Source: CANJDH01 sp031430015
Lineage (GTDB): Bacteria > Pseudomonadota > Gammaproteobacteria > Burkholderiales > JAEUOS01
DNA length: 52,440 nucleotides
Assembly: GCA_031430015.1 (NCBI GenBank)
Contig: JANPAR010000120.1
Location: 1 to 52,440 of the forward strand
Reading direction: 5' to 3'
The stretch's first letter is position 1. Each line of letters begins with the position of its first letter. Positions 34,422 to 43,111 of the stretch are shown piece by piece. The position numbers and the translations under genes are program-made. The notes beneath the pieces are model-generated. The model was given only the letters and a program-made list of their open reading frames with translations, did not search any database and was not told the DNA's origin.

Positions 34422-34448
34422 CCCCTTACATTTTTTCGAAAGCCTGCC

Positions 34449-36065
34449 ATGCAATTTGACTGGAATTTCCCTTACGCCACCAAACGCATCCCCGTGTTCG
34501 CCAGGAACGTGGTCGCGACTTCACAACCGCTTGCCGTGCAGGCCGGCATCGACGCTTATCGACGGGGCGGCAACGCAGTCGACGCCGCGCTCGCCGCCGC
34601 GATTACCCTGACCATCGTCGAGCCGATCTCGAACGGCCTGGGTTCCGATGCGTTTTGCATCCTGTGGGATGGCAAACAGATGCACGGTCTCAACGCCTCG
34701 GGCCGCTCGCCTGCAGGCTGGACGCCGGAATACTTCAAGCCGTTCGGCCCGGTGCGGCCGGAGCGCGGTGCCAACAGTGTCAGCGTGCCCGGCGCGGTGT
34801 CGGCGTGGCGCGCCATGAGCGACAAATTCGGAAAGCTGCCGTTCGGCGACCTGTGCGAGTTTGCAATCCGCTACGCGCGCGATGGCTATCTCGTCAGCCC
34901 CATCGTCCATCAGAAATGGCAAGCGATGGAGCCGATCCTGAAAAACCAGCCGGGCTTCGCTGAACACTTTTTGCCCAAGGGGCGTACCCCGCACATCGGC
35001 GAGAAGTTTGTGTTGAAGGGCGCTGCTGCCTCGCTCGAAGCGATTGCCAAATCGAAAGGCGACGACTATTACCAGGGCGCCATCGCCGCTGCAATTGCCA
35101 AGCACTCGCAAGCCAACGGCGGCGTGATGACCGAGGCCGACCTTGCAGCCCACACCTGCGATTGGGTCAAGCCGATCCAGAAAAATTATCGCGGCTACAC
35201 CATGCACGAGTTGCCGCCCAACGGCCAGGGCATCGCCGCGTTGATGGCTCTCGGCATGCTCGAACACTACGACCTCGCAGCCCTCGACGCCGATGGCCCC
35301 GAGAGCCTGCATCTGCAAATCGAGGCGATGAAACTCGCCTTTGCTGACATCAACGCTTACGTAGCGGATGGGCGCTTCATGACCAAAGTCACCGCCGAGC
35401 ATCTGCTCGACGACGCCTACCTCAAGCAGCGCTCCAAGCTGATCGACCCTGCGCGCGCCATCGACTTCAAGGCCGGCACGCCCGACAAGGGCGGCACCAT
35501 CTACCTCACCACGGCCGATGAAAACGGCATGATGGTCAGCTTCATCCAAAGCAACTACATGGGCTTTGGCTCGGGCCTGGTCGCCCCCGGCGGCATCAGT
35601 CTACAAAATCGCGGCGCGGGGTTTGTGTTGACCGAAGGCCACCCGAATCAGGTCGGGCCGAACAAGCGCCACTTCCACACCATCATCCCGGCGTTCTTGA
35701 CCAAAGACGAGGGTAACGAAACTAAGCCGCAGATGAGCTTCGGCGTGATGGGCGGCAACATGCAGCCGCAGGGCCATATCCAGACCCTGATCCGCATGCT
35801 CGACTACAAACAAAATCCGCAGGCGGCCTGCGACGGCCCGCGCTGGCGCGTCGCCGGCGGCATGAAGATCAACTCCGAGTACACCGTGCGCCCCGATACG
35901 CTCAAAGCCCTGCAAGCGCGCGGTCACGACATCGCTACGCTTAACGATCCCTACATGGATTTCGGCTCAGGCCAGTTCGCGTGGCGGCTCGAAGAAGAGG
36001 GGCAGTTCACCGGCTACATCGCCGCGTCGGATGCGCGCAAGGATGGGCACGCGGCGGGTGTCTAG
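34449..36065 (+). CDS. Gamma-glutamyltransferase family protein
   Basis: Predicted 538 residues. NGLGSDAFCILWDGK at the N-terminus and GGNAVDAALAAAITLTIVEP before it are GGT landmarks. T350 in DKGGT-IYLTTADENGMMVSFIQSNYMGFGSG is the probable autoprocessing and catalytic Thr, and GISLQNRGAGF lies behind it. The variant resembles the YwrD-like branch rather than classical GGT. No Sec signal peptide is visible, so it may be cytoplasmic. It transfers or hydrolyses gamma-glutamyl groups, for example from glutathione, but the exact donor is unknown. Downstream lies the repeat cluster at 36101-36175. Confidence 0.86.
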   Translation: MQFDWNFPYATKRIPVFARNVVATSQPLAVQAGIDAYRRGGNAVDAALAAAITLTIVEPISNGLGSDAFCILWDGKQMHGLNASGRSPAGWTPEYFKPFGPVRPERGANSVSVPGAVSAWRAMSDKFGKLPFGDLCEFAIRYARDGYLVSPIVHQKWQAMEPILKNQPGFAEHFLPKGRTPHIGEKFVLKGAAASLEAIAKSKGDDYYQGAIAAAIAKHSQANGGVMTEADLAAHTCDWVKPIQKNYRGYTMHELPPNGQGIAALMALGMLEHYDLAALDADGPESLHLQIEAMKLAFADINAYVADGRFMTKVTAEHLLDDAYLKQRSKLIDPARAIDFKAGTPDKGGTIYLTTADENGMMVSFIQSNYMGFGSGLVAPGGISLQNRGAGFVLTEGHPNQVGPNKRHFHTIIPAFLTKDEGNETKPQMSFGVMGGNMQPQGHIQTLIRMLDYKQNPQAACDGPRWRVAGGMKINSEYTVRPDTLKALQARGHDIATLNDPYMDFGSGQFAWRLEEEGQFTGYIAASDARKDGHAAGV

Positions 36066-36100
36066 GCCGCTGATTCCGATTCTGATGAATCGGACGCGTT

Positions 36101-36175
36101 GAAATCGTTGGTGGGAGCGGTTCCCGGCGATGAGTGCCGTGTAGCCCGCTCCCAGAGCGGTTCTCAGGGCGATGA
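36101..36175 (+). repeat. Dispersed repeat copy plus a partial tandem copy
   Basis: TCGTTGGTGGGAGCGGTT (36105-36122) matches the repeat family. GAGCGGTTCCCGGCGATGAG and GAGCGGTTCTCAGGGCGATGAG are imperfect tandem copies about 40 bp apart, with GCCCGCTCCCAGAGCGG between them offering possible pairing. It sits in the convergent gap between the gamma-glutamyltransferase and tldD. Confidence 0.5.
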
Positions 36176-36228
36176 GTCTGGAAGAATGACTGGTTAGTTT
36201 GACGCAGGGCGCAGCTGCAATCACACAA

Positions 36229-37722
36229 TCAGCCCGCCGTACCACCCACCGTCAATCCATCAATCCGCAGCGTCGGCTGCCCGACGCCCACCGGCACACT
36301 CTGCCCATCCTTGCCGCAGGTGCCGACCCCGGAATCGAGCTTCATGTCGTTGCCGATCATCTTGACGCGCGTGAGGGCATCGGGGCCATTGCCGATCAGG
36401 GTGGCGCCCTTCACTGGCCGCGTGATCTTGCCGTCTTCGATGAGATAGGCCTCGCTTGCCGAGAACACGAATTTGCCGCTGGTGATATCGACCTGCCCGC
36501 CGCCAAAATTTTTCGCGTACAGACCCTTCTTGACCGAGCGGATGATTTCTTCCGGGGCCTTGTCGCCGTTCAACATGTAGGTGTTGGTCATGCGCGGCAT
36601 CGGCACGTGGGCGAACGATTCGCGGCGGCCATTGCCGGTTGGCGCGACCTTCATCAAGCGCGCATTCATCGCGTCCTGCAGGTAGCCCTTGAGGATGCCG
36701 TCTTCGATCAGCGTAGTGCACTGGGTGCGGTTGCCTTCGTCATCCACATTGAGTGAACCGCGCCGGTCCTTGATGGTGCCGTCGTCCACCACGGTGACGC
36801 CTTTGGCCGCAACACGCTGCCCCACGCGGCCCGAGAACGCTGATGAGCCTTTGCGGTTGAAGTCTCCCTCCAGCCCATGGCCAATCGCTTCGTGCAACAG
36901 AATGCCGGGCCAGCCATTGCCGAGCACCACGGTCATGCTGCCGGCTGGTGCGGCGTCGGCGTGCAGGTTGGTGAGGGCGGCATGCACGGCCTGCTGCGCA
37001 TATTCCTTCAATTGCGCATCGGTGAAAAAGGCGTAGCCGAAGCGCCCGCCGCCGCCGGACGAGCCAGTCTCGCGGCGACCGTCCTGCTCGACCACCACGG
37101 TGAGCGAGCAGCGCACCAGCGGGCGCACGTCGGCGGCGACCACGCCGTCGCCACGCGCGACCATGATGACCTCATAGGTGCCGCCGAGCGAGGCCATGAC
37201 TTGCGTGACGCGCGGGTCGATGGCGCGTGCCATTTTTTCTGCGCGTTCGAGCAACTTCACTTTGGCGTCTGCATCGAGGGTGCCGAGCGGGTCTTGCGGG
37301 ACATAGAGCTTGCGTGCGGCGTTGGCGGCGGATGCGCGCGCTTTGCCCGCCGGGTTTCCCCGCAGAACCGTATTGAGCGAGCCGGCCTGGCCCTGGCGCG
37401 AGATCGCCGCGGTGGCATCAGCCGCGTCGCGCAGCGCCTGCAGGGAAATGTCGTCGGAGTACGCAAACGCTGTTTTGTCTCCGCTCACGGCGCGCACCCC
37501 GACGCCTTCTTCAATATTGAAGCTGCCGCTCTTGACGATGCCTTCTTCGAGACTCCAGCCTTCCGAGCGCGCGTACTGAAAATACAGGTCGGCGTAGTCG
37601 ATCTTGCGCGTGAACATCGAGTCGAGCACACTGCGCACATCGGATTGCGTCAGGTTGTAAGGCGTGAGGAGTTGCGTTTCGGCGAGAGCCAATGCGCTGA
37701 TGTCAGGGGAGGCGATTTGCAT
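36229..37722 (-). CDS. tldD: Metalloprotease TldD
   Basis: Predicted 497 residues. HEAIGHGLEGDFNRKGSSAFSGRVGQ carries the HExxxH zinc site of the TldD subunit of the TldD/TldE peptidase, which in other bacteria cleaves small peptides such as CcdA and microcin B17 intermediates. C-terminal GVGTCGKDGQSVPVGVGQPTLRIDGLTVGG is typical. The start ATG is at 37720-37722 (MQIASPDIS); an upstream extension lacks family features. It is followed on the same strand by the nitrilase-family gene and yhdP upstream. TldD/E act in RiPP maturation elsewhere, but this is a housekeeping neighbourhood far from the peptide locus. No tldE is in the window. Confidence 0.9.
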   Translation of the reverse strand: MQIASPDISALALAETQLLTPYNLTQSDVRSVLDSMFTRKIDYADLYFQYARSEGWSLEEGIVKSGSFNIEEGVGVRAVSGDKTAFAYSDDISLQALRDAADATAAISRQGQAGSLNTVLRGNPAGKARASAANAARKLYVPQDPLGTLDADAKVKLLERAEKMARAIDPRVTQVMASLGGTYEVIMVARGDGVVAADVRPLVRCSLTVVVEQDGRRETGSSGGGGRFGYAFFTDAQLKEYAQQAVHAALTNLHADAAPAGSMTVVLGNGWPGILLHEAIGHGLEGDFNRKGSSAFSGRVGQRVAAKGVTVVDDGTIKDRRGSLNVDDEGNRTQCTTLIEDGILKGYLQDAMNARLMKVAPTGNGRRESFAHVPMPRMTNTYMLNGDKAPEEIIRSVKKGLYAKNFGGGQVDITSGKFVFSASEAYLIEDGKITRPVKGATLIGNGPDALTRVKMIGNDMKLDSGVGTCGKDGQSVPVGVGQPTLRIDGLTVGGTAG

Positions 37723-37786
37723 GGTGAACCAGTCTGTGGGAGCGTGCAGGGGGACGAATTGTAGTGCGCTACCGTGCGCTAAGCCG

Positions 37787-38638
37787 CTACAGCGTCCGAT
37801 GCGCCAGCGCGGGCAGTGACGCGCGGTGTTGTGCAATCAGATCAAGGTCTACCTCGCCGATGACCACGCCTGCGCCTTCATCAGCCTTCTCGGCGAGTAC
37901 CTCACCCCACGGGTCGATCAGCATGCTGTGGCCGTGCGTGCGCCGCCCGCTGCTGTGCTTGCCGCCTTGCGCGGGGGCCAGCACATAGGCCAGGTTTTCA
38001 ATCGCACGCGCCCTCAAGAGTGGCTCCCAGTGCGCCTTTCCCGTGGTTGCCGTAAAGGCGGACGGCACGAAAATCACGTCGCATGGCGCTGCTTTGGTCG
38101 ACAGTGCGCGATACATTTCCGGAAAGCGCAGGTCGTAGCAGACCGACAGCCCGAGGCGGCCAAACGGTGAGTCGAGCGCCACCGGCGCATTGCTGCCGTG
38201 ACGGATGGTGCGCGCTTCGTCAAACTGTTCGACGCGCCCGTCTTCATGCGTCTTGCGAAAGCCGAACAAATGAATCTTGTCGTACCGCGCGACGCACGCG
38301 CCGCTGTCGTCGAACACCAAAGACGTGTTGAGAATTTTTTCGTCCGAGCCACAGTCAATCGGGATCGTGCCGCCCAGCAGCCACACTTTATGGCGTGCCG
38401 CCGTCTCGGCCAAAAACGTTTGAATCGGCCCGCGCGGGCTGTTCTGCGCAAACGGTTCGCGTGCGTCCACCTTGTCGGTCTCTTTGAGGCCCATGATGCA
38501 AAAGTATTCAGGCAGCGCAATGAGTTGCGCGCCCTCACCGGCCGCCCGCGCGATCAATTCGCCCGCTGCTGCAATGTTGTCGGCAACGATGTGAGAAGAA
38601 ACCGTTTGGATTGCCGCGATCTTGTACTTGCGTGCCAT
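37787..38638 (-). CDS. Carbon-nitrogen hydrolase (nitrilase family; Nit1/deaminated-glutathione amidase type)
   Basis: Predicted 283 residues. The catalytic triad is E44 (LPEYF), K121 (YDKIHLF) and C167 (SVCYDLRFPE). This order and the YDKIHLFGF context fit the Nit1/Nit2 branch, which repairs deaminated glutathione or acts as omega-amidase. Start ATG at 38636-38638. It sits between tldD and yhdP, the standard order in betaproteobacteria. Confidence 0.9.
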   Translation of the reverse strand: MARKYKIAAIQTVSSHIVADNIAAAGELIARAAGEGAQLIALPEYFCIMGLKETDKVDAREPFAQNSPRGPIQTFLAETAARHKVWLLGGTIPIDCGSDEKILNTSLVFDDSGACVARYDKIHLFGFRKTHEDGRVEQFDEARTIRHGSNAPVALDSPFGRLGLSVCYDLRFPEMYRALSTKAAPCDVIFVPSAFTATTGKAHWEPLLRARAIENLAYVLAPAQGGKHSSGRRTHGHSMLIDPWGEVLAEKADEGAGVVIGEVDLDLIAQHRASLPALAHRTL

Positions 38639-38699
38639 GCACGATGCTCCGTAGAAATGAGTGAGAAGCCTTTACCCGAGCGGGCGCCGCCGGTACGGC

Positions 38700-41600
38700 T
38701 TAACCGCCGGGGCGCGCAGTTTGAGTGCCGCCGCTGCTGCCTGCAGCACCGCGACCAGTGCCCGTTCCGCCCGTAGCACCGGCACCGGCACCGGCGGGAG
38801 ACCCAGGCGCAACCCCGCCAGTTCCCGGGAAAGCAGAGGAGTCCCCGCCCTGTGCCTGCGGCAAGGTTTGAATGCGCGCAATTTTCGGATCAGCCCAAGA
38901 GCCGGTCACCGCGTACTCAAACGAAAACGCTTTCGAGAGCGGGTCCTTGAGCACGCGTTGCGCGAGGTAGCTCGCGAGCGCGCTCAACGGATTGATGATG
39001 CCGGTGATGACGCCGACCACCGACATCATGCCGCCGGACAGATCAGGCAGCACCACCACTTTGAGGTTTTGTATCTCACGCGCGAGGTCGGTGTCGCCGG
39101 TCATCAGCACCGCCGCCGACACACCGGTCATGCGAAAGTCATTGGTACTCAATATGCCGCGCTCGATCTTGCTTGACGCCGACACCAGATCGTAGGGGAA
39201 GCCTTCGCTGAACACATCGCGAAAATCGAGTGTCAGGCGGCGCGGCAGTGCTTGCAGGCTCATGATGCCGAGCAACTTTCCGACGCCCGGGTCGGCCTTG
39301 AGAAACTGGCCTTTCTCGATGCGCAGCTCGAGATCGCCACGCAGCGATGCATAGTCAATCGACGTGGGCGAGCCTTCCCAGCCGATATTGCCCTTGAGAT
39401 AGCCGCTGCCGGCGCGCACCGTGTTGGGAAATCCGAGCCGGTCCAGCAGCTTGCCCGAGTCCAGCGTGTTGAGGGTGAAGTCCAGCGCAATCGGCCGCCG
39501 CGCGGCCGTACCCGGCGCTGTTTGCAAGGCGCGCCGCCACGCACCGGTGGCTGTGAGCGTGCCATCCGGGTTGGTCAGGTTCAGTGTTTGAATCTTCCAT
39601 TCGCCTGCAATGTTGTTGGCGACAATTTCCAGTTTGCCGAGCTTCTTGTCGCCGAGTTGAAAGTCCTCGACCAACAGATCGACGGCGGGCATGTCGTCGC
39701 CGATGCGATCGAGCGGAGTGTCTTCCGTGCGCCCCGGCGTGACAGGGATCACCAGGTTGCGCATCTGCCCGGCAAAGCGGCCTTGGCTGGACAACGTCGG
39801 CAAGATGAACGCCAGCGTGCCGTTGGCTTCGGTGGACGCAAGATTGGCCACCCAGCGCGCCGGTTCCTGCACCATGTTGACCCGCACCTGATGCAATTGG
39901 CGGCCGAATGCGTTGAGCGTGTCGGCGCGCAGTTGAATCTGCCACGGTGCGGGCAAGGTGGCTACGCTGGCTGCAGCTGGCGTGGCAGGGGCGGCTGGTG
40001 CAGCTGGTGCCGCAGCGAGCGCTGTGGGTGCCGCCCCACTCGCTGCTGCAGGCTTCGCTCCAAAAGCGCGCACGCGCCAGTCATCCACATCCACCGACGT
40101 TGCTGCTGCGTTCACCGCCAACCCGCTGCGTGGCATCGCCGGCATGGCTTCATTGACACCGGCAGCAGCGCGCACGACGCGCATCACGCCGTTCTCTTCG
40201 CGCCGCAACAGGCGCGCCGTGATCGCGCGGCCCAAAGTGAAGTTCCATTCGTCCTCGGTGGCACCGAGGACGCGTGTTTCGGCAAAGCGCATCGGCCAGG
40301 TCTCGGCCGCGGCCTTGTTGACCGGTGCCGGCAGGTTGATCGCCACGCCGGCCATGGTCGAGTCCACCGTGATGTCGCGGCCGCGCGGGCCGATGTTGAT
40401 GGTGGCGCGCCACGGCGCCCCGCCCGTCATCGAGCCAAACACCGGGTCCTTGAGCCAGGCTGCAACGCCCGGCACCGTGAAGCTGCCATCGCCGGTCACC
40501 GCGATGCTGCCATTGGGGCGGGTGCCGCCAGCAAGTGTGAAGCTGCCGCCCAAACCTTCGCCACGCAGGTTGCGCAGCTCGACGCCGCGTTCGCTGAATG
40601 CCAGCACCCCGTTGACACGCTCCATTTTCGGTAGGCCGTCATCGAGCATCACTTCATTGTTGACGAACGTATATTGCCCGTTAAAGCGCACCGGCACGAT
40701 CTTCAGCGCTTCCGCGCCACCGAGAGGCAGCGCCAGCTTGAGCGCCAGCTTGCCATTGCCGGCAGCGCGCGCGTTGTCCGTGAAACGATCGATGTAGCCG
40801 GCCACCGGACTTTGTGCGACAAACTTTAAAAACTCGGGCGTCGGCCCATCGGCATTGCCACCCAGCTCGACCACGGCAGGGCGCACATCGAACGCAGCAA
40901 TTTTCAAATCAAACTGGCTAATCTTGGCACCAAGAATCGTGCCCGCGACGGCATTGCCCGAAGCGGCATTTCCGTGACCGCCTTTGAACCACATCCCGTT
41001 GCGCTCGAACACCAGGTCACCCTTGATGTCGCTGGCGCGCGGCCAGGCGTCGGCGTAGAACAGCCGCCCACCCTCAAGTTTGATGGCGACCTGAAAGTCA
41101 CCGCTCCTGGGGTCGATGAAGGGAAAGTCAAACAGGTTGCCGCGAACCTTGAAACGCACGTCCGATGACTGGCCGCCTTCAACCGCGTCCTTGACCCAAC
41201 GGTGGATGTTGTCAGACATTTTTTTTGGCATGTAGCGGTACACCGCCGTTGCGCTGGCGCGCGTGAGGCGGCCGGTGAGATCGATATAGCCCGGCGTGTC
41301 CGGCAACGCCCGATACGTGGCGCTGATGTTGCCCGCCGCATCGGCATTCGCAAAGATCAGTTGATCGAGCTTGACCTCAAGCTGGCCATTGGGAAAGCCC
41401 CAGCTCAAGCCCGCATCGAGTGTGTCGAGCACGAGACTCGGTTCTTCAAACACTTGCGGCAGCAGGATCGCTGCATCGCGGCTGGCGAGATACAGGGTGC
41501 CGCCCTTCTCCGACGCGTCGACGCTGCCCGAGAGCTGGCTGAACCCCGGCAGTGCTTGATGGGCGCGCAGCGCCAGGTTTTGAAATCGTCCACGCATCTT

Positions 41601-43031
41601 GTAGCCGGACGGCTGATCGAAATCACCCTTCCACTCAATCTGAAAATCGTGCAGCGTGCCGTGTGGCTCCAGCTCAATCAGGGTCTTGCGCAATTGCGCA
41701 TCGAGCGGTAGCAGCTCGGCAATTTTCACCACGGGCTCGAGGTTGAGTGCATTCGCTTGCAGGCGCACTTCGCCCGGCGTACCGGCGGCGTTCGCGGTGC
41801 TTCCAGGTGCGTCGCCAGGCGTCTTGCCTTGCGCGTTCGCGGCAAACGTTTGCATGGTGAAGTCGGCCGGCGCGAGGCGCACGCCATCGTTGGTGGTGAG
41901 CGTGACTTGCTTGCCGCTGACTTCAAATCCGGCCACGCTCTTGGCGCCGAAGCGCAAAAAACTGAAGCCCGTACCCGCATGCAGCAGTTCGCGTGCGCCG
42001 AGCCGGCCCTGCACGTTCGAGAGTTGCAGCGGCGCGAGATCGCGGCGCAACTGCACCAGCGTGTTGTTGAGCGACACATCCGCAGTGAATTGCGTGAGCC
42101 GGGTGCGATCGAACGAGAGCCAGGTGCGCAAGCTGCCGCTGCCGCTCTTCACGTCTGCCGGATAATCGACCCAGGCGCGCCATGCCGCGAGATCCACTGC
42201 GGCCAGATCCGCATACAAGTCGCCGCGCCAGACTGCGAGATTGCCAAGTGATTCACCGTGCAGGTCGGCGCGCAGGTCGAGCGTGTTGGCAAGTTGGCGT
42301 GGTGGCGTGCCGCGCAGCGCCACGCGATGGCGGCTGCCAGTGTTGCGTGCAACGAGGTGAATGTCGCTTAAAGCCAGCTCGGGCGCGCCACGTTGCTCGT
42401 CGTTCCAGCGCAGGCGCGATTCGCGGATCACGATGCGGCGCTGGCCGAGGATCCAGTCCGACATTTGCCCGCCGCTCGCGTCATCCCTGAGTTCAAGCCC
42501 GCCGACAGAGAGCTTGCCGTCACGCGCGCGGCGGATGTCGAGATCAGCATTGGCGATGTCGAGTGCGTGCAGACGCAACTCCATGGCCGGCACCGACCAC
42601 CATGACAACGTGACCGCGACGTAAGGCAAGCGCAGCGCAGCGCGGTTTTTCGCGTCGTGTACCACAACGTCGCGCAGATCGAGGCCTGGGTAGAGGCCGT
42701 CCCACCCCGCCTGCACACTGCCGATTGATACCTTATGACCGGCTGCTCGCGTAAGCGCCGTTTCAATCTCGGTACGGTATTTCTCGACCCCCGGCAGCAC
42801 CACATAGCGCAGCGCCAGCACGGTGAGGGCAAACAGGAAGAACACCGTCCACGCCAGGCGCTCGGTCCAGATCAACGTGCCGTGGGCCGCACGCGCGATG
42901 CGTGCACCGAACGGCCCGCCAAAGCGCAGGCGCTCCTCCACGCCTCCAGCCGGGTTGGCGGCGGAGTCTGGCAGCCCCGCAATTGCAGCGGGTTCAGCGG
43001 CGGACTCGCGAGAGTGTGGTGACGCAGCCAT
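38700..43031 (-). CDS. yhdP: YhdP family protein (AsmA-like, DUF3971)
   Basis: Predicted 1443 residues, the usual size for YhdP (about 1,270 in E. coli). One membrane helix near the N-terminus (WTVFFLFALTVLALRYVVL, about 58-76) anchors a very long periplasmic portion thought to form a groove for phospholipid transport to the outer membrane. The AsmA-type C-terminal region contains LRGDLELRIEKGQFLK and GVITGIINPLSALASYLAQRVLKDPLSKAFSFEY. An Ala/Pro-rich insertion lies around 983-1020, and the tail after FPGTGG is Gly/Ala-rich low complexity. ATG at 43029-43031; divergent from glnE with an 80-bp gap. Confidence 0.9.
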   Translation of the reverse strand: MAASPHSRESAAEPAAIAGLPDSAANPAGGVEERLRFGGPFGARIARAAHGTLIWTERLAWTVFFLFALTVLALRYVVLPGVEKYRTEIETALTRAAGHKVSIGSVQAGWDGLYPGLDLRDVVVHDAKNRAALRLPYVAVTLSWWSVPAMELRLHALDIANADLDIRRARDGKLSVGGLELRDDASGGQMSDWILGQRRIVIRESRLRWNDEQRGAPELALSDIHLVARNTGSRHRVALRGTPPRQLANTLDLRADLHGESLGNLAVWRGDLYADLAAVDLAAWRAWVDYPADVKSGSGSLRTWLSFDRTRLTQFTADVSLNNTLVQLRRDLAPLQLSNVQGRLGARELLHAGTGFSFLRFGAKSVAGFEVSGKQVTLTTNDGVRLAPADFTMQTFAANAQGKTPGDAPGSTANAAGTPGEVRLQANALNLEPVVKIAELLPLDAQLRKTLIELEPHGTLHDFQIEWKGDFDQPSGYKMRGRFQNLALRAHQALPGFSQLSGSVDASEKGGTLYLASRDAAILLPQVFEEPSLVLDTLDAGLSWGFPNGQLEVKLDQLIFANADAAGNISATYRALPDTPGYIDLTGRLTRASATAVYRYMPKKMSDNIHRWVKDAVEGGQSSDVRFKVRGNLFDFPFIDPRSGDFQVAIKLEGGRLFYADAWPRASDIKGDLVFERNGMWFKGGHGNAASGNAVAGTILGAKISQFDLKIAAFDVRPAVVELGGNADGPTPEFLKFVAQSPVAGYIDRFTDNARAAGNGKLALKLALPLGGAEALKIVPVRFNGQYTFVNNEVMLDDGLPKMERVNGVLAFSERGVELRNLRGEGLGGSFTLAGGTRPNGSIAVTGDGSFTVPGVAAWLKDPVFGSMTGGAPWRATINIGPRGRDITVDSTMAGVAINLPAPVNKAAAETWPMRFAETRVLGATEDEWNFTLGRAITARLLRREENGVMRVVRAAAGVNEAMPAMPRSGLAVNAAATSVDVDDWRVRAFGAKPAAASGAAPTALAAAPAAPAAPATPAAASVATLPAPWQIQLRADTLNAFGRQLHQVRVNMVQEPARWVANLASTEANGTLAFILPTLSSQGRFAGQMRNLVIPVTPGRTEDTPLDRIGDDMPAVDLLVEDFQLGDKKLGKLEIVANNIAGEWKIQTLNLTNPDGTLTATGAWRRALQTAPGTAARRPIALDFTLNTLDSGKLLDRLGFPNTVRAGSGYLKGNIGWEGSPTSIDYASLRGDLELRIEKGQFLKADPGVGKLLGIMSLQALPRRLTLDFRDVFSEGFPYDLVSASSKIERGILSTNDFRMTGVSAAVLMTGDTDLAREIQNLKVVVLPDLSGGMMSVVGVITGIINPLSALASYLAQRVLKDPLSKAFSFEYAVTGSWADPKIARIQTLPQAQGGDSSAFPGTGGVAPGSPAGAGAGATGGTGTGRGAAGSSGGTQTARPGG

Positions 43032-43111
43032 GAGCCGTCCAATGTAGCATAGGAACCCTCTAAAACGCGGCACAATGGCCTCTGGCGCACCGCCGTTTAC
43101 ATCTCGACACA

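Noticed and set aside
36229..37722. TldD as part of a RiPP maturation pathway with the small peptide
   Set aside because: It lies 14 kb away in a conserved housekeeping block with nitrilase and yhdP, and there is no shared promoter element.
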